24,601 nt of DNA from Bordetella parapertussis (lineage in GTDB: Bacteria > Pseudomonadota > Gammaproteobacteria > Burkholderiales > Burkholderiaceae_B), in NCBI GenBank assembly GCA_943331855.1, contig CALQNE010000023.1:1-24601 (forward strand), written 5' to 3'. The notes under the pieces are model-generated. The model was not told where the DNA came from. It saw only the letters and a list, made by a program, of their open reading frames with translations, and did not search any database. Of the stretch, positions 17,173 through 24,601 are shown in pieces; the stretch's first letter is position 1, and each line of letters opens with the position of its first letter. Position numbers and translations under genes: made by a program.

Positions 17173-18198
17173 ATGACGAATAAATCTCCCGATTACGCCC
17201 CCCTTGGCCACAGTGGCTTACGTGTACCCCGTCTTTGGTTAGGCACAATGTTGTTTGGCGACCAAACCGACGAAAGTGTTGCGCGAGAGATAGTCGCTGC
17301 CACGCGAGACGCCGGTTACAACGCAATTGACTCGGCAGACAGCTATGTAGGCGGAGAATCCGAGCGCATGGTTGGACGTCTGATTGCGCAAGATCGCGCG
17401 CGCTGGGTGTTGGCGACAAAAGTTGCCAACCCGATTGGTAAAGAACCAAACGACAGAGGAACCTCTCGGCGTTGGCTCATGACCGAGATCGACAATAGCC
17501 TCAAGCGCCTAGCGACGGATTGGATTGATGTCTACTACATGCATCGTGATGATGAAACCACTCCGATGGAAGAAACGCTCTCGACGTTCGCGCGACTGAT
17601 TGAACTCGGCAAGATTCGCTATTACGGCGTGTCTAATTTTCGCTCATGGCGCATCGCTCGCATGGTCGAGATGGCTCGAAAAATGGGGATTCCTCAACCC
17701 ATTGTCTGCCAACCACCGTACAGCGCAGTGACACGTCTGATCGAAACCGAAGTCATTCCCTGCTGCGACCACTATGGCCTAGGCGTCATCGCCTACAGCC
17801 CGCTCGCCCGAGGCGTTTTAACCGGAAAATATCAACCCAATGTCGAACCCGATGCAACAAGTCGGGCCGGCAGAGGCGATCGCCGTCTGCATCAAACTGA
17901 ATTTAGAAACGAATCGTTTACTGTGGCCAACGCACTAAAAGAGCACGCTCAACAACGGGGCTTGAGCCCCACTCAATTTGCCATTGCCTGGGCGCTGAAC
18001 AATCAATTAATCAACGGCGTCATTGGCGGACCCAGAACGCTCGAGCAATGGCAAGATTATCTAGCCGCCATGTCAGTGACGATCACCGCAGAAGATGAAG
18101 CGGTCGTGGATGGACTCGTCCCACCTGGTTATGCTTCGACGCACGGGTTCGTAGACCCTCAATACCCAATCGTCGGGCGTCGCGCACGAACGGTCTAA
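17173..18198 (+). CDS. Aldo/keto reductase
   Basis: 341 residues, starting 11 bases after the Bug gene. The catalytic tetrad is visible: D53 and Y58 in IDSADSYVGGESE, K83 in LATKVANP and H124 in YYMHRDD. GVSNFRSW and the C-terminal VIGGPRTLEQWQDYL, which corresponds to the NADPH-contacting segment, are also typical. The length and the GLRVPRLWLGTMLFG opening fit the AKR subfamilies of about 330-350 residues (YajO/Gpr/KAB-like). It would reduce an aldehyde or ketone with NADPH in the cytoplasm. In this operon it probably handles a carbonyl intermediate on the way to, or released by, the thiolase/DUF35 pair; the substrate is not known. Confidence 0.92.
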   Translation: MTNKSPDYAPLGHSGLRVPRLWLGTMLFGDQTDESVAREIVAATRDAGYNAIDSADSYVGGESERMVGRLIAQDRARWVLATKVANPIGKEPNDRGTSRRWLMTEIDNSLKRLATDWIDVYYMHRDDETTPMEETLSTFARLIELGKIRYYGVSNFRSWRIARMVEMARKMGIPQPIVCQPPYSAVTRLIETEVIPCCDHYGLGVIAYSPLARGVLTGKYQPNVEPDATSRAGRGDRRLHQTEFRNESFTVANALKEHAQQRGLSPTQFAIAWALNNQLINGVIGGPRTLEQWQDYLAAMSVTITAEDEAVVDGLVPPGYASTHGFVDPQYPIVGRRARTV

Positions 18199-18246
18199 AA
18201 TTTTTGCAAATTATTGCAGCCTATCACTTATGTAAGGGGCAACAGA

Positions 18247-19401
18247 ATGACAATTAAACGTGCCGCAGCCATCGTTGGCATTGGCCAGACAAATTGGCGG
18301 CAAGACTACCAACGTGTCAAGGCAGGCGAATGTCCGACCGACTCATACGGTTACGGGGCTCAAGCCTTTGTGGGTGCCCTCAAAGATGCCGGCCTTCAGC
18401 GTAATGATATCGACGGTTTAATTGTGGGACCGACCACAGCCAACGAACGCATGGGCGAAGTCCTGGGGCTCGATGTTCGCTGGGGTGGGCAGGCTGATGC
18501 TGTACAGGCCGTGATGCAAGCGGTGATGGCCATCGAAACCGGTATGGCTGAGGTGGTCGCACTGGTCTACGGCAACGATCAGCGCTCTGCGGGTACTCAG
18601 TATGGCGGTCCAGAGGCAATGGGGGCCGCCAGCTTCCTTTCATACGTTTACCATGCGCCCTGGGGCTTCACTTCTCAAGGTGCCCTTTACGCGATGATGT
18701 TTCGCGCCTACCAACACGAACGCGGTTTTACTGAACGGCAACTGGGTGAGGTTGCCGTGGCACAACGTGCGTGGTCGAGTTTGAACCCTGACGCCGTCAT
18801 GCAAGAGCGTGTCACCATCGACGACTACCTCAACTCGCGCTATGTTTGCGAACCTTTACACTTGCTTGATTACTGCCTGATTAATGACGGCGGAGTTGCG
18901 CTGATTGTTGCCGAAGCTTCGCGGGCTAAAAAAATCTCAAAAAATCCGATCTATATCGAAGCGCTGGGGCGCTCAGATATCAACAAGGGCGCGACGGTAT
19001 TAGAACCACGTCTCACAAATTTTTATCTGCCCGCCCAACAGCAGTGCGCAGAACAAGTATTTAATGCGGCAGGCCTGGGGCCTAAAGACATGAACGTCGC
19101 CCAGATTTATGACAGTTTTTCACTGCACGTGCCGCTCGCCCTTGAAGGCTACGGCTATTGCGCAGTCGGTGAGGCCGGAAAATTTTTAACTGAACAGGGC
19201 ATCGGTCCCGGTGGCGCGCTTGCCGTCAATACCAGCGGTGGACACCTGTCCGACAGCTACATGCAAGGGTGGAACCATCAAATAGAATCGATTAAACAAT
19301 TACGAGGCACCGCTGGCAAACGACAAGTGGATAACTGCCGCTTCGTGCACTATTCATCAGATGTTGCCGGAAAAGCAATGTCAATCATTTACGGACGCTA
19401 A
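18247..19401 (+). CDS. SCP2-thiolase-like protein lacking the nucleophilic cysteine
   Basis: 384 residues from ATG 18247, which has AAGGGG about eight bases upstream; upstream in-frame codons are open but lack a site. The fold signatures are AAIVGIGQT (7-15), the linker GMAEVVALVYGND, LINDGGVALIVAEASRA, AQIYDSFSLH with Y288-D289, and NTSGGHLSDS (328-337, H333). Aligning by eye with SCP-x thiolases, the nucleophile cysteine falls at about Gln82 in WGGQADAVQ, so the normal acyl-enzyme cannot form. Cys-less members paired with DUF35 proteins, such as Ltp2 with ChsH2-DUF35 in steroid breakdown, are retro-aldolases acting on CoA esters. The next gene, one base downstream, is a DUF35 protein, so a two-subunit complex is likely. 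The substrate is unknown. Confidence 0.88.
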   Translation: MTIKRAAAIVGIGQTNWRQDYQRVKAGECPTDSYGYGAQAFVGALKDAGLQRNDIDGLIVGPTTANERMGEVLGLDVRWGGQADAVQAVMQAVMAIETGMAEVVALVYGNDQRSAGTQYGGPEAMGAASFLSYVYHAPWGFTSQGALYAMMFRAYQHERGFTERQLGEVAVAQRAWSSLNPDAVMQERVTIDDYLNSRYVCEPLHLLDYCLINDGGVALIVAEASRAKKISKNPIYIEALGRSDINKGATVLEPRLTNFYLPAQQQCAEQVFNAAGLGPKDMNVAQIYDSFSLHVPLALEGYGYCAVGEAGKFLTEQGIGPGGALAVNTSGGHLSDSYMQGWNHQIESIKQLRGTAGKRQVDNCRFVHYSSDVAGKAMSIIYGR

Positions 19402-19402
19402 C

Positions 19403-19819
19403 ATGACCGAATCTCAGACACTCCCCGTCATGCCCACAAGAGTCATGGGGCTCTACGACAAGCCCTTTTGGGATCACGTGCAACAACGCAGTATGTGCCT
19501 GCAGCGCTGCGGTCACTGTCAGGCTTTTCAGTATCCTCCAGGTCCAGTTTGTTCTGCCTGCCTGTCAGAAGATCTAAATTGGACAAAAGTTTCGGGACGA
19601 GCCACTATTTTAAGTTGGGTCGTTTTTCATCGAAAATATCTTGAGGGCTATCCAGCACCCTACAACGTCATCACGGTGAGGCTCGACGAAGGACCCATTA
19701 TGGTTAGCAACCTTGAGGGACCGCAGCCAGACGGCTCATGGATTGGGGCAAGCGTTGATCTGTGCTACGCCGAGATGGCCGAGGGTCTGCTTCTACCTCG
19801 CTTTAAACTCGGCGCCTAA
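19403..19819 (+). CDS. DUF35 zinc-ribbon/OB-fold protein (partner of thiolase-like protein)
   Basis: 138 residues from ATG 19403, directly after the thiolase-like stop with one base between. The zinc ribbon is CGHC...CSAC with cysteines 36, 39, 50 and 53, introduced by FWDHVQQRSMCLQRC, and followed by an OB-fold with SGRATILSWVVFHR and PYNVITVRLDEGP. DUF35 proteins bind SCP2-thiolase-like or HMG-CoA synthase-like partners and help hold CoA substrates (for example BbsA with BbsB in benzylsuccinate metabolism). The frame is open further upstream into the thiolase gene, but the ATG 19403 start matches the family length. Its final codons form part of a hairpin described separately. Confidence 0.92.
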   Translation: MTESQTLPVMPTRVMGLYDKPFWDHVQQRSMCLQRCGHCQAFQYPPGPVCSACLSEDLNWTKVSGRATILSWVVFHRKYLEGYPAPYNVITVRLDEGPIMVSNLEGPQPDGSWIGASVDLCYAEMAEGLLLPRFKLGA

Positions 19820-19842
19820 CAGTAGGCGATAATAGGCGCCTA
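19813..19842 (+). repeat. Nested TAGGCG/CGCCTA hairpins at the end of the catabolic operon
   Basis: CGCCTA (19813-19818, containing the DUF35 stop), TAGGCG (19823-19828) and the 10-base palindrome TAGGCGCCTA (19833-19842) allow two mutually exclusive stems: 19813-19818 with 19823-19828 (4-base loop), or 19823-19828 with 19837-19842 (8-base loop). No T-run follows, so it is not a classical intrinsic terminator; it could stabilise or separate transcripts. Confidence 0.5.
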
Positions 19843-19869
19843 GCCATTCCTAATGAAGCACGCTGTCTC

Positions 19870-22041
19870 ATGAACAAACGCGACATGGTCATCCAGAGCA
19901 TCGTTTATCTGCGTGGACCCAATATTTGGACCTACTACTCTGCCATTGAGGCAGTCATTGATATCGGAGACCTCGAGGATTGCCCCTCTGACGTCGTGCC
20001 CGGCCTCTACGAAAGACTCGTTGACTGGCTACCGAGTTTGATCGAACACCGCTGCAGCCCGGGCGTACGGGGCGGTTTTTTACAGCGCCTCAGAACCGGG
20101 ACTTGGCCTTGCCACATTCTTGAACATGTCACTCTGGCGTTGCAAGACCTCGCTGGTGTACCCGGCCATGGCTTCGGTCGTGCGCGCGAAACCGAAAAGC
20201 GTGGTGTCTACAAGGTGGTGGTTAGTGGCTGGCAAGAGGACGTCACTCGTGCAGCACTGTATGCGGGGCGCGATCTGGTCATGGCGGCCATCGAAGATCG
20301 GCCCTATGATCTCGAGGCAGCACTAGAGCATCTCAGGGATCTGACGCAAGATTTATGTTTGGGCCCAAGCACGGCCTCGATGGTCCGCGCTGCCGAAGAT
20401 CGCGACATTCCCGCGGTCCGTTTGAATCAGGGTAATCTGGTTCAGTTTGACTACGGCAACCAGCAACGACGCATCTGGACTGCTGAAACAGATCAAACGA
20501 GCGCGATCGCTGAAACCATTTCGCGCGACAAAGATTTAACCAAGTCCATTCTCGAGTCCTGCGGCGTGCCCATTCCTCAAGGACGGGCCGTTGAAAACGC
20601 GCAAGATGCCTGGCAGGCAGCCCAAGACCTGGGGCTTCCGGTCGTGGTGAAACCCGTTGATGGCAACCACGGACGTGGCGTGTTTATCAATCTAGAAACC
20701 CAACAAGAAATCGAGTCCGCTTATGCCGTCGCGGTTGATGAAGGATCGGGCGTTTTAGTCGAACGCTTTATACGCGGCAACGAACATCGACTGCTGATTG
20801 TGGGGGGCAAACTCGCGGCAGCTGCAAAAGGCCAAGCTGCACTCGTGGTCGGAGACGGCACGCACACAATCAGCGAATTGATTGCGCTGCAGATTAATTC
20901 AGATCCTCGCCGAGGCAGCGGCGAAGAACAACCCTTAAATCCCGTTCGAATTGACTCTGCTGCACGGCTTGAACTCAAACGTCAAGGCTTTGATGCACAA
21001 AGTATTGCCCCTGCCGGATGCGAGGTCTTGATTCAACGCAATGGCAACGTCGCCTTTGACTGCACTGATGATGTGCACCCCGATGTCGCTGAGATTGCCG
21101 CACTTGCAGCCAAAGCCGTGGGGCTAGATGTCGCGGGTATCGACTTAGTGACCGAAAACATCTCTCGTCCTCTTGCAGAAACCGGTGGAGCAATCGTCGA
21201 GGTCAACGCAGGCCCTGGCCTGCTGATGCACCTCAAGCCCGCCGAGGGCAAATCACGCAATGTTGGCCAAGCCATTATTGAGCACATGTTTCCACCTGCC
21301 AACTACAAAACGTTTCCCTTAATCGGGGTCACAGGCGCAACGGGCACCACACTCATCACCCGCCTCATGTTTCACTTACTCAAACTAAGCGGCTTGTGCA
21401 CGGGGCTCGCAAACTTAGACGGTGTTCAAGTCGATGACCGCAAATTAAACGGGTCTGTGTCGTCGAATTGGTCAGATACCCAGCGACTACTTCTACACTG
21501 CCAGATTGAGGCGGCAGTGGTTGAAAACGATGGGATGCAACTCTTGACCCAGGGGCTTGACTACAGCAAGTGTCTCATCGGCATCGTCACCGACCTTCAC
21601 TTCAGCGATGTCTTTAAAAGCCCTAGCGTGGCTTATCATAATCTTCAAACCGCAGAAGATTTAGTCAAAATCTACCGAACGCAAATTGATGTAGTCTGCC
21701 CAACTGGCACGGGCGTGCTCAACGCAGATGACCCCAACGTTGTCGCCATTGCTGAATATTGCAAAGGCGCAGTCACTTTTTTTGGCCAGAATCCTCAAGC
21801 CGAAATCATTCAAGCACATCTGGCCAAGGGTCAGCGAGCCGTGTTGCTGGATTCAGAGCAGATCCTCCTGGCAGAGGGCAGCAGGCGCACGACGCTCTGC
21901 GCGCTTTCGGCAATCCCCGCGCTGAATACAAACGAATCATCACGGCAAGCCAATCTGGCGCCCATTCTGGCTTCAGTTGCTGGCGCCTGGGCCTTAAATC
22001 TACCTTTAGAGCTGATTCGCAGCGGCCTTCAGACCTACTGA
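19870..22041 (+). CDS. Cyanophycin synthetase homologue with degenerate Mur-ligase half (CphA'-like)
   Basis: 723 residues, against about 870 for full CphA. Residues 1-160 are the CphA N-terminal domain (LRGPNIWTYY, HILEHVTLALQ). Residues 220-480 form an ATP-grasp domain with KPVDGNHGRGV (261-271) and EVNAGPGLLMHLKP (from 444); in CphA this domain adds aspartate to the backbone. The third part is the central Mur-ligase-like domain, but its P-loop reads GATGTT (489-494) where CphA has GTNGKT, so the phosphate-binding lysine is lost. The protein ends at IRSGLQTY, just where the Mur-ligase C-terminal domain should begin. It probably cannot ligate arginine by itself. Burkholderiales often carry a second, shorter CphA-like gene next to a full one, but here no full cphA and no cphB is adjacent. 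It may be a partner subunit, a CphA2-like enzyme or a different amino-acid ligase. The start ATG has only a weak GAAG upstream. Confidence 0.85.
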   Translation: MNKRDMVIQSIVYLRGPNIWTYYSAIEAVIDIGDLEDCPSDVVPGLYERLVDWLPSLIEHRCSPGVRGGFLQRLRTGTWPCHILEHVTLALQDLAGVPGHGFGRARETEKRGVYKVVVSGWQEDVTRAALYAGRDLVMAAIEDRPYDLEAALEHLRDLTQDLCLGPSTASMVRAAEDRDIPAVRLNQGNLVQFDYGNQQRRIWTAETDQTSAIAETISRDKDLTKSILESCGVPIPQGRAVENAQDAWQAAQDLGLPVVVKPVDGNHGRGVFINLETQQEIESAYAVAVDEGSGVLVERFIRGNEHRLLIVGGKLAAAAKGQAALVVGDGTHTISELIALQINSDPRRGSGEEQPLNPVRIDSAARLELKRQGFDAQSIAPAGCEVLIQRNGNVAFDCTDDVHPDVAEIAALAAKAVGLDVAGIDLVTENISRPLAETGGAIVEVNAGPGLLMHLKPAEGKSRNVGQAIIEHMFPPANYKTFPLIGVTGATGTTLITRLMFHLLKLSGLCTGLANLDGVQVDDRKLNGSVSSNWSDTQRLLLHCQIEAAVVENDGMQLLTQGLDYSKCLIGIVTDLHFSDVFKSPSVAYHNLQTAEDLVKIYRTQIDVVCPTGTGVLNADDPNVVAIAEYCKGAVTFFGQNPQAEIIQAHLAKGQRAVLLDSEQILLAEGSRRTTLCALSAIPALNTNESSRQANLAPILASVAGAWALNLPLELIRSGLQTY

Positions 22042-22149
22042 CCTCGTGGGTAAACCCCATCCAGATCCGTGGATTTAAGGCCACCCCGGCTATAAGTCAG
22101 TAAAATATCGACTGGCTCAGTGAAAAGTGACATTCGGCTGGGCTGTTTA

Positions 22150-22162
22150 GACAAATTTTGTC
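22150..22162. promoter_or_regulatory. Palindrome upstream of malate synthase gene, candidate operator
   Basis: GACAAATTTTGTC is a perfect 6+6 dyad around one central base, ending 30 bases before the glcB ATG. The 151-base gap (22042-22192) holds no other clear element; a GTGACA near 22122 could be a -35 box but lacks a good -10 at proper distance. The regulator is unknown. Confidence 0.3.
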
Positions 22163-22192
22163 ACCCATCTCTTTTACGCAAGGCTTTCGAGC

Positions 22193-24415
22193 ATGACTGC
22201 ACGCACTCAAATCCATCGTCTTCAAGTCGCGACCTCGTTGTACCGTTTTATTGAAGACAGTGTGCTTCCGGGGTCAGGGGTCAACAGCACAGACTTCTGG
22301 AAAGGTTTTGATGCTTTGGTACATGACTTATCGCCCAAAAATGTCGCCTTGCTGGCCGAGCGTGACCGTATCCAAACAGAAATGGACCAGTGGCATCGGG
22401 CGCATCCTGGCCCGATCCAGGATATGACGGCATACCGCAACCATCTCAGTTCAATCGGCTACCTCGCACCTGCCCCTGGGGCCGTCACAATCACCACCAC
22501 CAATGTCGATGCCGAACTCGCCCTGCAAGCCGGCCCACAGCTCGTTGTGCCGGTGTTAAACGCTCGCTATGCCCTGAACGCAGCCAATGCACGCTGGGGT
22601 TCGTTATACGACGCACTCTACGGCACCGATGCATTACCTGAAACCGAAGGTGCGACCAAAGCCGCCGCCAATGGCGCGGGCTACAACCCAATACGTGGGG
22701 CGCGTGTCATTGCGTTTGGCCGTCAGTTTCTAGATCAGTCTGCCGCTCTAGCCAGCGGTTCACATGCCGATGCGCAGCGCTACCAGGTGCAGGCAGGCAA
22801 GTTGGTTGTCACACTCAAAAATGGCAGCACAACTGGCCTAGCGGATGCAAGTAAGTTCATCGGCTATCAAGGTACCGAGCTCGCTCCTTCAGCCATTCTG
22901 CTCGCCAATAACGGCCTGCATATTGACATCCAAATCGACAACACCAAAGGCATTGGTAAAGATGATCAGGCCGGCGTCAATGACATCGTCATTGAATCGG
23001 CGCTTTCTACGATTCTTGATCTTGAAGATTCTGTCGCCGTCGTCGACGCAGACGATAAAGTCTTAGCCTACAGTAACTGGCTAGGTATCTTAAAGGGCAC
23101 GCTCGTTGAGAGCGTCACCAAAAACGGCAAGACGTTTAATCGCACACTGAATGCTGATCGTAAATATCAGGCTGCCATCGGTGCGAAGCAAGCTAAAGAT
23201 GGCGTGGTCACGTTGCACGGACGTTCGTTACTCTTTTTGCGTAACGTGGGTCACCTCATGACCAATCCCGCTATTCTGGATGGTCAGGGCAATGAAATTT
23301 TTGAAGGTATCCTCGACGCGGTCGTCACGGTGACCATCGCCTTGCATGATTTGAAGCGCAGCAAAGAACATCTGTACGGCAACTCGCGTACTGGTTCGGT
23401 TTATATCGTGAAGCCCAAAATGCATGGTCCCGCCGAAGTTGCGTTTGCTAGCGAACTCTTTGGACGCGTTGAAGGCATACTTGGCTTGCCGGCAAATACC
23501 GTCAAGCTGGGCATTATGGATGAAGAACGCCGCACAAGTGCCAACTTAAAGGCCTGTATTCACGAAGCCCGCGCCCGCGTAGCGTTTATCAATACCGGCT
23601 TTCTGGATCGCACCGGTGACGAAATGCACACTGCCATGCAAGCAGGTCCGATGCTACGCAAGGGTGATATGAAATCAAGTGCCTGGCTATCGGCCTACGA
23701 GCGCAGCAACGTCTTGACCGGCTTAGCCTGCGGCTTGCGCGGTCGTGCCCAAATCGGCAAAGGCATGTGGGCAATGCCCGATTTGATGGCTGCCATGCTT
23801 GAACAGAAAATTGGCCATCCCAAAGCCGGCGCCAACACAGCCTGGGTCCCCTCTCCGACTGCGGCAACCTTGCACGCGCTGCACTACCATCAAGTCAACG
23901 TCGCATCGATTCAACAAGATCTTGAAAAAACTGCCAATGACGCTGAAATCGATCGCTTACTAAATGAAATTTTACAGGTGCCGGTAGTCGCGCAAGCGAA
24001 ATGGTCTAGCACCGACATTCAGCAAGAACTTGATAACAACGCACAAGGTATTTTGGGTTATGTCGTACGCTGGATTGATCAAGGCATTGGTTGCTCAAAA
24101 GTTCCTGATATTCACAACATTGGTCTGATGGAAGACCGGGCAACGTTGCGAATCTCAAGTCAACACATCGCCAATTGGCTCTTGCACGGCGTTGCGACCG
24201 AGTCGCAAGTCAACGAAACACTGCAACGTATGGCAAAAGTCGTCGACGGCCAAAATGTGAACGACCCACTCTACACACCAATGTCGCCTAATTTTGAGTC
24301 TTCGTCGGCCTACCGTGCGGCACGTGATTTAGTATTCAAAGGCTTAGTGCAACCGAGTGGCTATACCGAACCGCTCTTGCACGCCTGGCGCCTTAAAGTC
24401 AAAGCGCACGTTTAA
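22193..24415 (+). CDS. glcB: Malate synthase G
   Basis: 740 residues, within the usual range for the monomeric G isoform. Catalytic and cofactor regions are intact: [13 protein letters not shown] with R350 (equivalent of the glyoxylate-binding arginine), MDEERRTS (442-449) and GFLDRTGDE (469-477) carrying the Mg2+ ligands, [22 protein letters not shown], and [12 protein letters not shown] (646-657), which holds the catalytic aspartate. The enzyme condenses glyoxylate with acetyl-CoA to malate in the cytoplasm. The start follows AAGG by nine bases. It is not next to glycolate oxidase (glcDEF) or isocitrate lyase here. It can take up glyoxylate from glycolate, purine or C-C lyase pathways, possibly including the CitE-like enzyme of this window. 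Confidence 0.97.
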   Translation: MTARTQIHRLQVATSLYRFIEDSVLPGSGVNSTDFWKGFDALVHDLSPKNVALLAERDRIQTEMDQWHRAHPGPIQDMTAYRNHLSSIGYLAPAPGAVTITTTNVDAELALQAGPQLVVPVLNARYALNAANARWGSLYDALYGTDALPETEGATKAAANGAGYNPIRGARVIAFGRQFLDQSAALASGSHADAQRYQVQAGKLVVTLKNGSTTGLADASKFIGYQGTELAPSAILLANNGLHIDIQIDNTKGIGKDDQAGVNDIVIESALSTILDLEDSVAVVDADDKVLAYSNWLGILKGTLVESVTKNGKTFNRTLNADRKYQAAIGAKQAKDGVVTLHGRSLLFLRNVGHLMTNPAILDGQGNEIFEGILDAVVTVTIALHDLKRSKEHLYGNSRTGSVYIVKPKMHGPAEVAFASELFGRVEGILGLPANTVKLGIMDEERRTSANLKACIHEARARVAFINTGFLDRTGDEMHTAMQAGPMLRKGDMKSSAWLSAYERSNVLTGLACGLRGRAQIGKGMWAMPDLMAAMLEQKIGHPKAGANTAWVPSPTAATLHALHYHQVNVASIQQDLEKTANDAEIDRLLNEILQVPVVAQAKWSSTDIQQELDNNAQGILGYVVRWIDQGIGCSKVPDIHNIGLMEDRATLRISSQHIANWLLHGVATESQVNETLQRMAKVVDGQNVNDPLYTPMSPNFESSSAYRAARDLVFKGLVQPSGYTEPLLHAWRLKVKAHV

Positions 24416-24424
24416 TGAGACCAT

Positions 24425-24453
24425 CCGTCATCGATCGATTTCACCAATATAAA
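24425..24453 (+). promoter_or_regulatory. Weak candidate promoter for the M20 peptidase gene
   Basis: TATAAA (24448-24453) is a good -10 box. The hexamer 17 bases upstream, CCGTCA (24425-24430), matches a -35 element at only three positions. A start near 24460 would leave a leader of about 25 bases containing the AGGA ribosome binding site. Confidence 0.25.
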
Positions 24454-24484
24454 ATCGTCGCAATTTCTTTTTTCAGGAACTGAA

Positions 24485-24601
24485 ATGAACGCACCCGTCC
24501 CCAAGCTCGACACCGCAGAAATGCTTTCAAATGTGAGCCGAGCTTGGGACGATGATCTCGTCAAGCAACTAAGCGACTACATCGAGATCCCGGCCAAGTC
24601 A
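24485..24601 (+). CDS. M20 family metallopeptidase, N-terminal fragment
   Basis: Thirty-nine codons from ATG 24485, with AGGA about eight bases upstream, run off the right edge of the window. The text SRAWDDDLVKQLSDYIEIPA matches the opening of M20/ArgE/DapE/CPG2-type peptidases in Burkholderiales, where the helix with WDxxxxxQLxDYIxIPAKS precedes the first metal-binding strand. These zinc enzymes hydrolyse peptide or acyl-amino acid bonds. No metal ligand is within the visible part, so the assignment rests on the N-terminal motif alone. Confidence 0.7.
   Translation, partial: MNAPVPKLDTAEMLSNVSRAWDDDLVKQLSDYIEIPAKS

Noticed and set aside
18205..18218. TGCAA-ATTA-TTGCA hairpin upstream of the thiolase-like gene as an operator or terminator
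   Set aside because: A five-base AT-rich stem in an AT-rich spacer is expected by chance, and no T-run follows.
22046..22060. GTGGG-TAAAC-CCCAT hairpin just after the CphA-like gene as an intrinsic terminator
   Set aside because: The stem is short, includes a G-T pair, and is followed by no T-run.
22042..22192. A frameshift that would extend the CphA-like protein into a missing Mur-ligase C-terminal domain
   Set aside because: The 151 bases after the stop are stop-rich in the forward frames and show no Mur-ligase text, so the truncation appears real.
24436..24473. CGATTT/AAATCG stem followed by a T-rich stretch as a glcB terminator
   Set aside because: The stem is AT-rich with a ten-base loop and the T-run is displaced by several bases; the same bases fit better as a -10 box.

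Overview
The window looks like a chromosomal segment of a betaproteobacterium of the order Burkholderiales, most like the Alcaligenaceae. The reasons are three separate Bug-type (TctC family) periplasmic receptors, a malate synthase G followed by an M20 peptidase, a CphA'-like cyanophycin synthetase homologue, and intermediate base composition with dense, short-spaced operons. No rRNA, tRNA, CRISPR array, insertion sequence, phage gene or recognisable transcription regulator gene was seen. No gap between genes exceeds 300 bases; the largest is the 232-base divergent region 10540-10771.

Layout. (1) 1-418, minus strand: N-terminal part of a DppB/GsiC-like peptide ABC permease cut by the window edge. 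(2) 536-1165, plus: a Lon-substrate-binding-domain gene with an in-frame TAG. (3) 1230-8004, plus: a tightly packed operon with hydantoinase/oxoprolinase-type hyuA and hyuB, two Bug receptors and a CitE/HpcH-type lyase. (4) 10539-8031, minus: an MmgE/PrpD protein followed by a TauD/TfdA-type dioxygenase. (5) 10772-19819, plus: a long operon with a complete Fe3+-type ABC importer (binding protein, two-module permease, ATPase), a second MmgE/PrpD protein, a third Bug receptor, an aldo/keto reductase, and an SCP2-thiolase-like protein with its DUF35 zinc-ribbon/OB partner. (6) 19870-22041: a cyanophycin synthetase homologue with a degenerate Mur-ligase half. (7) 22193-24415: malate synthase G. 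(8) 24485 to the end: the start of an M20 metallopeptidase.

The genes between 1230 and 19819 read as one catabolic island for small, probably carboxylated or amide-containing organic compounds: high-affinity capture (three Bug proteins, one ABC importer), ATP-dependent ring or amide opening or carboxylation (HyuAB), hydration/dehydration or epimerisation (two PrpD-like proteins), oxygenation (TauD-like), carbonyl reduction (AKR) and C-C cleavage (CitE-like lyase, thiolase/DUF35 pair). The downstream malate synthase G could absorb glyoxylate if the CitE-like lyase makes it. The substrate cannot be named from sequence alone. No acyl-CoA ligase or CoA transferase is visible, so a CoA-thioester route would need one encoded elsewhere.

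The points most worth a second look are: the thiolase-like protein without the nucleophilic cysteine paired with DUF35 (suggesting retro-aldolase rather than thiolase chemistry); the CphA-like protein that lacks the P-loop lysine and the last Mur-ligase domain; the amber codon inside the Lon-domain gene; and three possible regulatory structures (dyad at 10578-10631, nested hairpins at 19813-19842, palindrome at 22150-22162).
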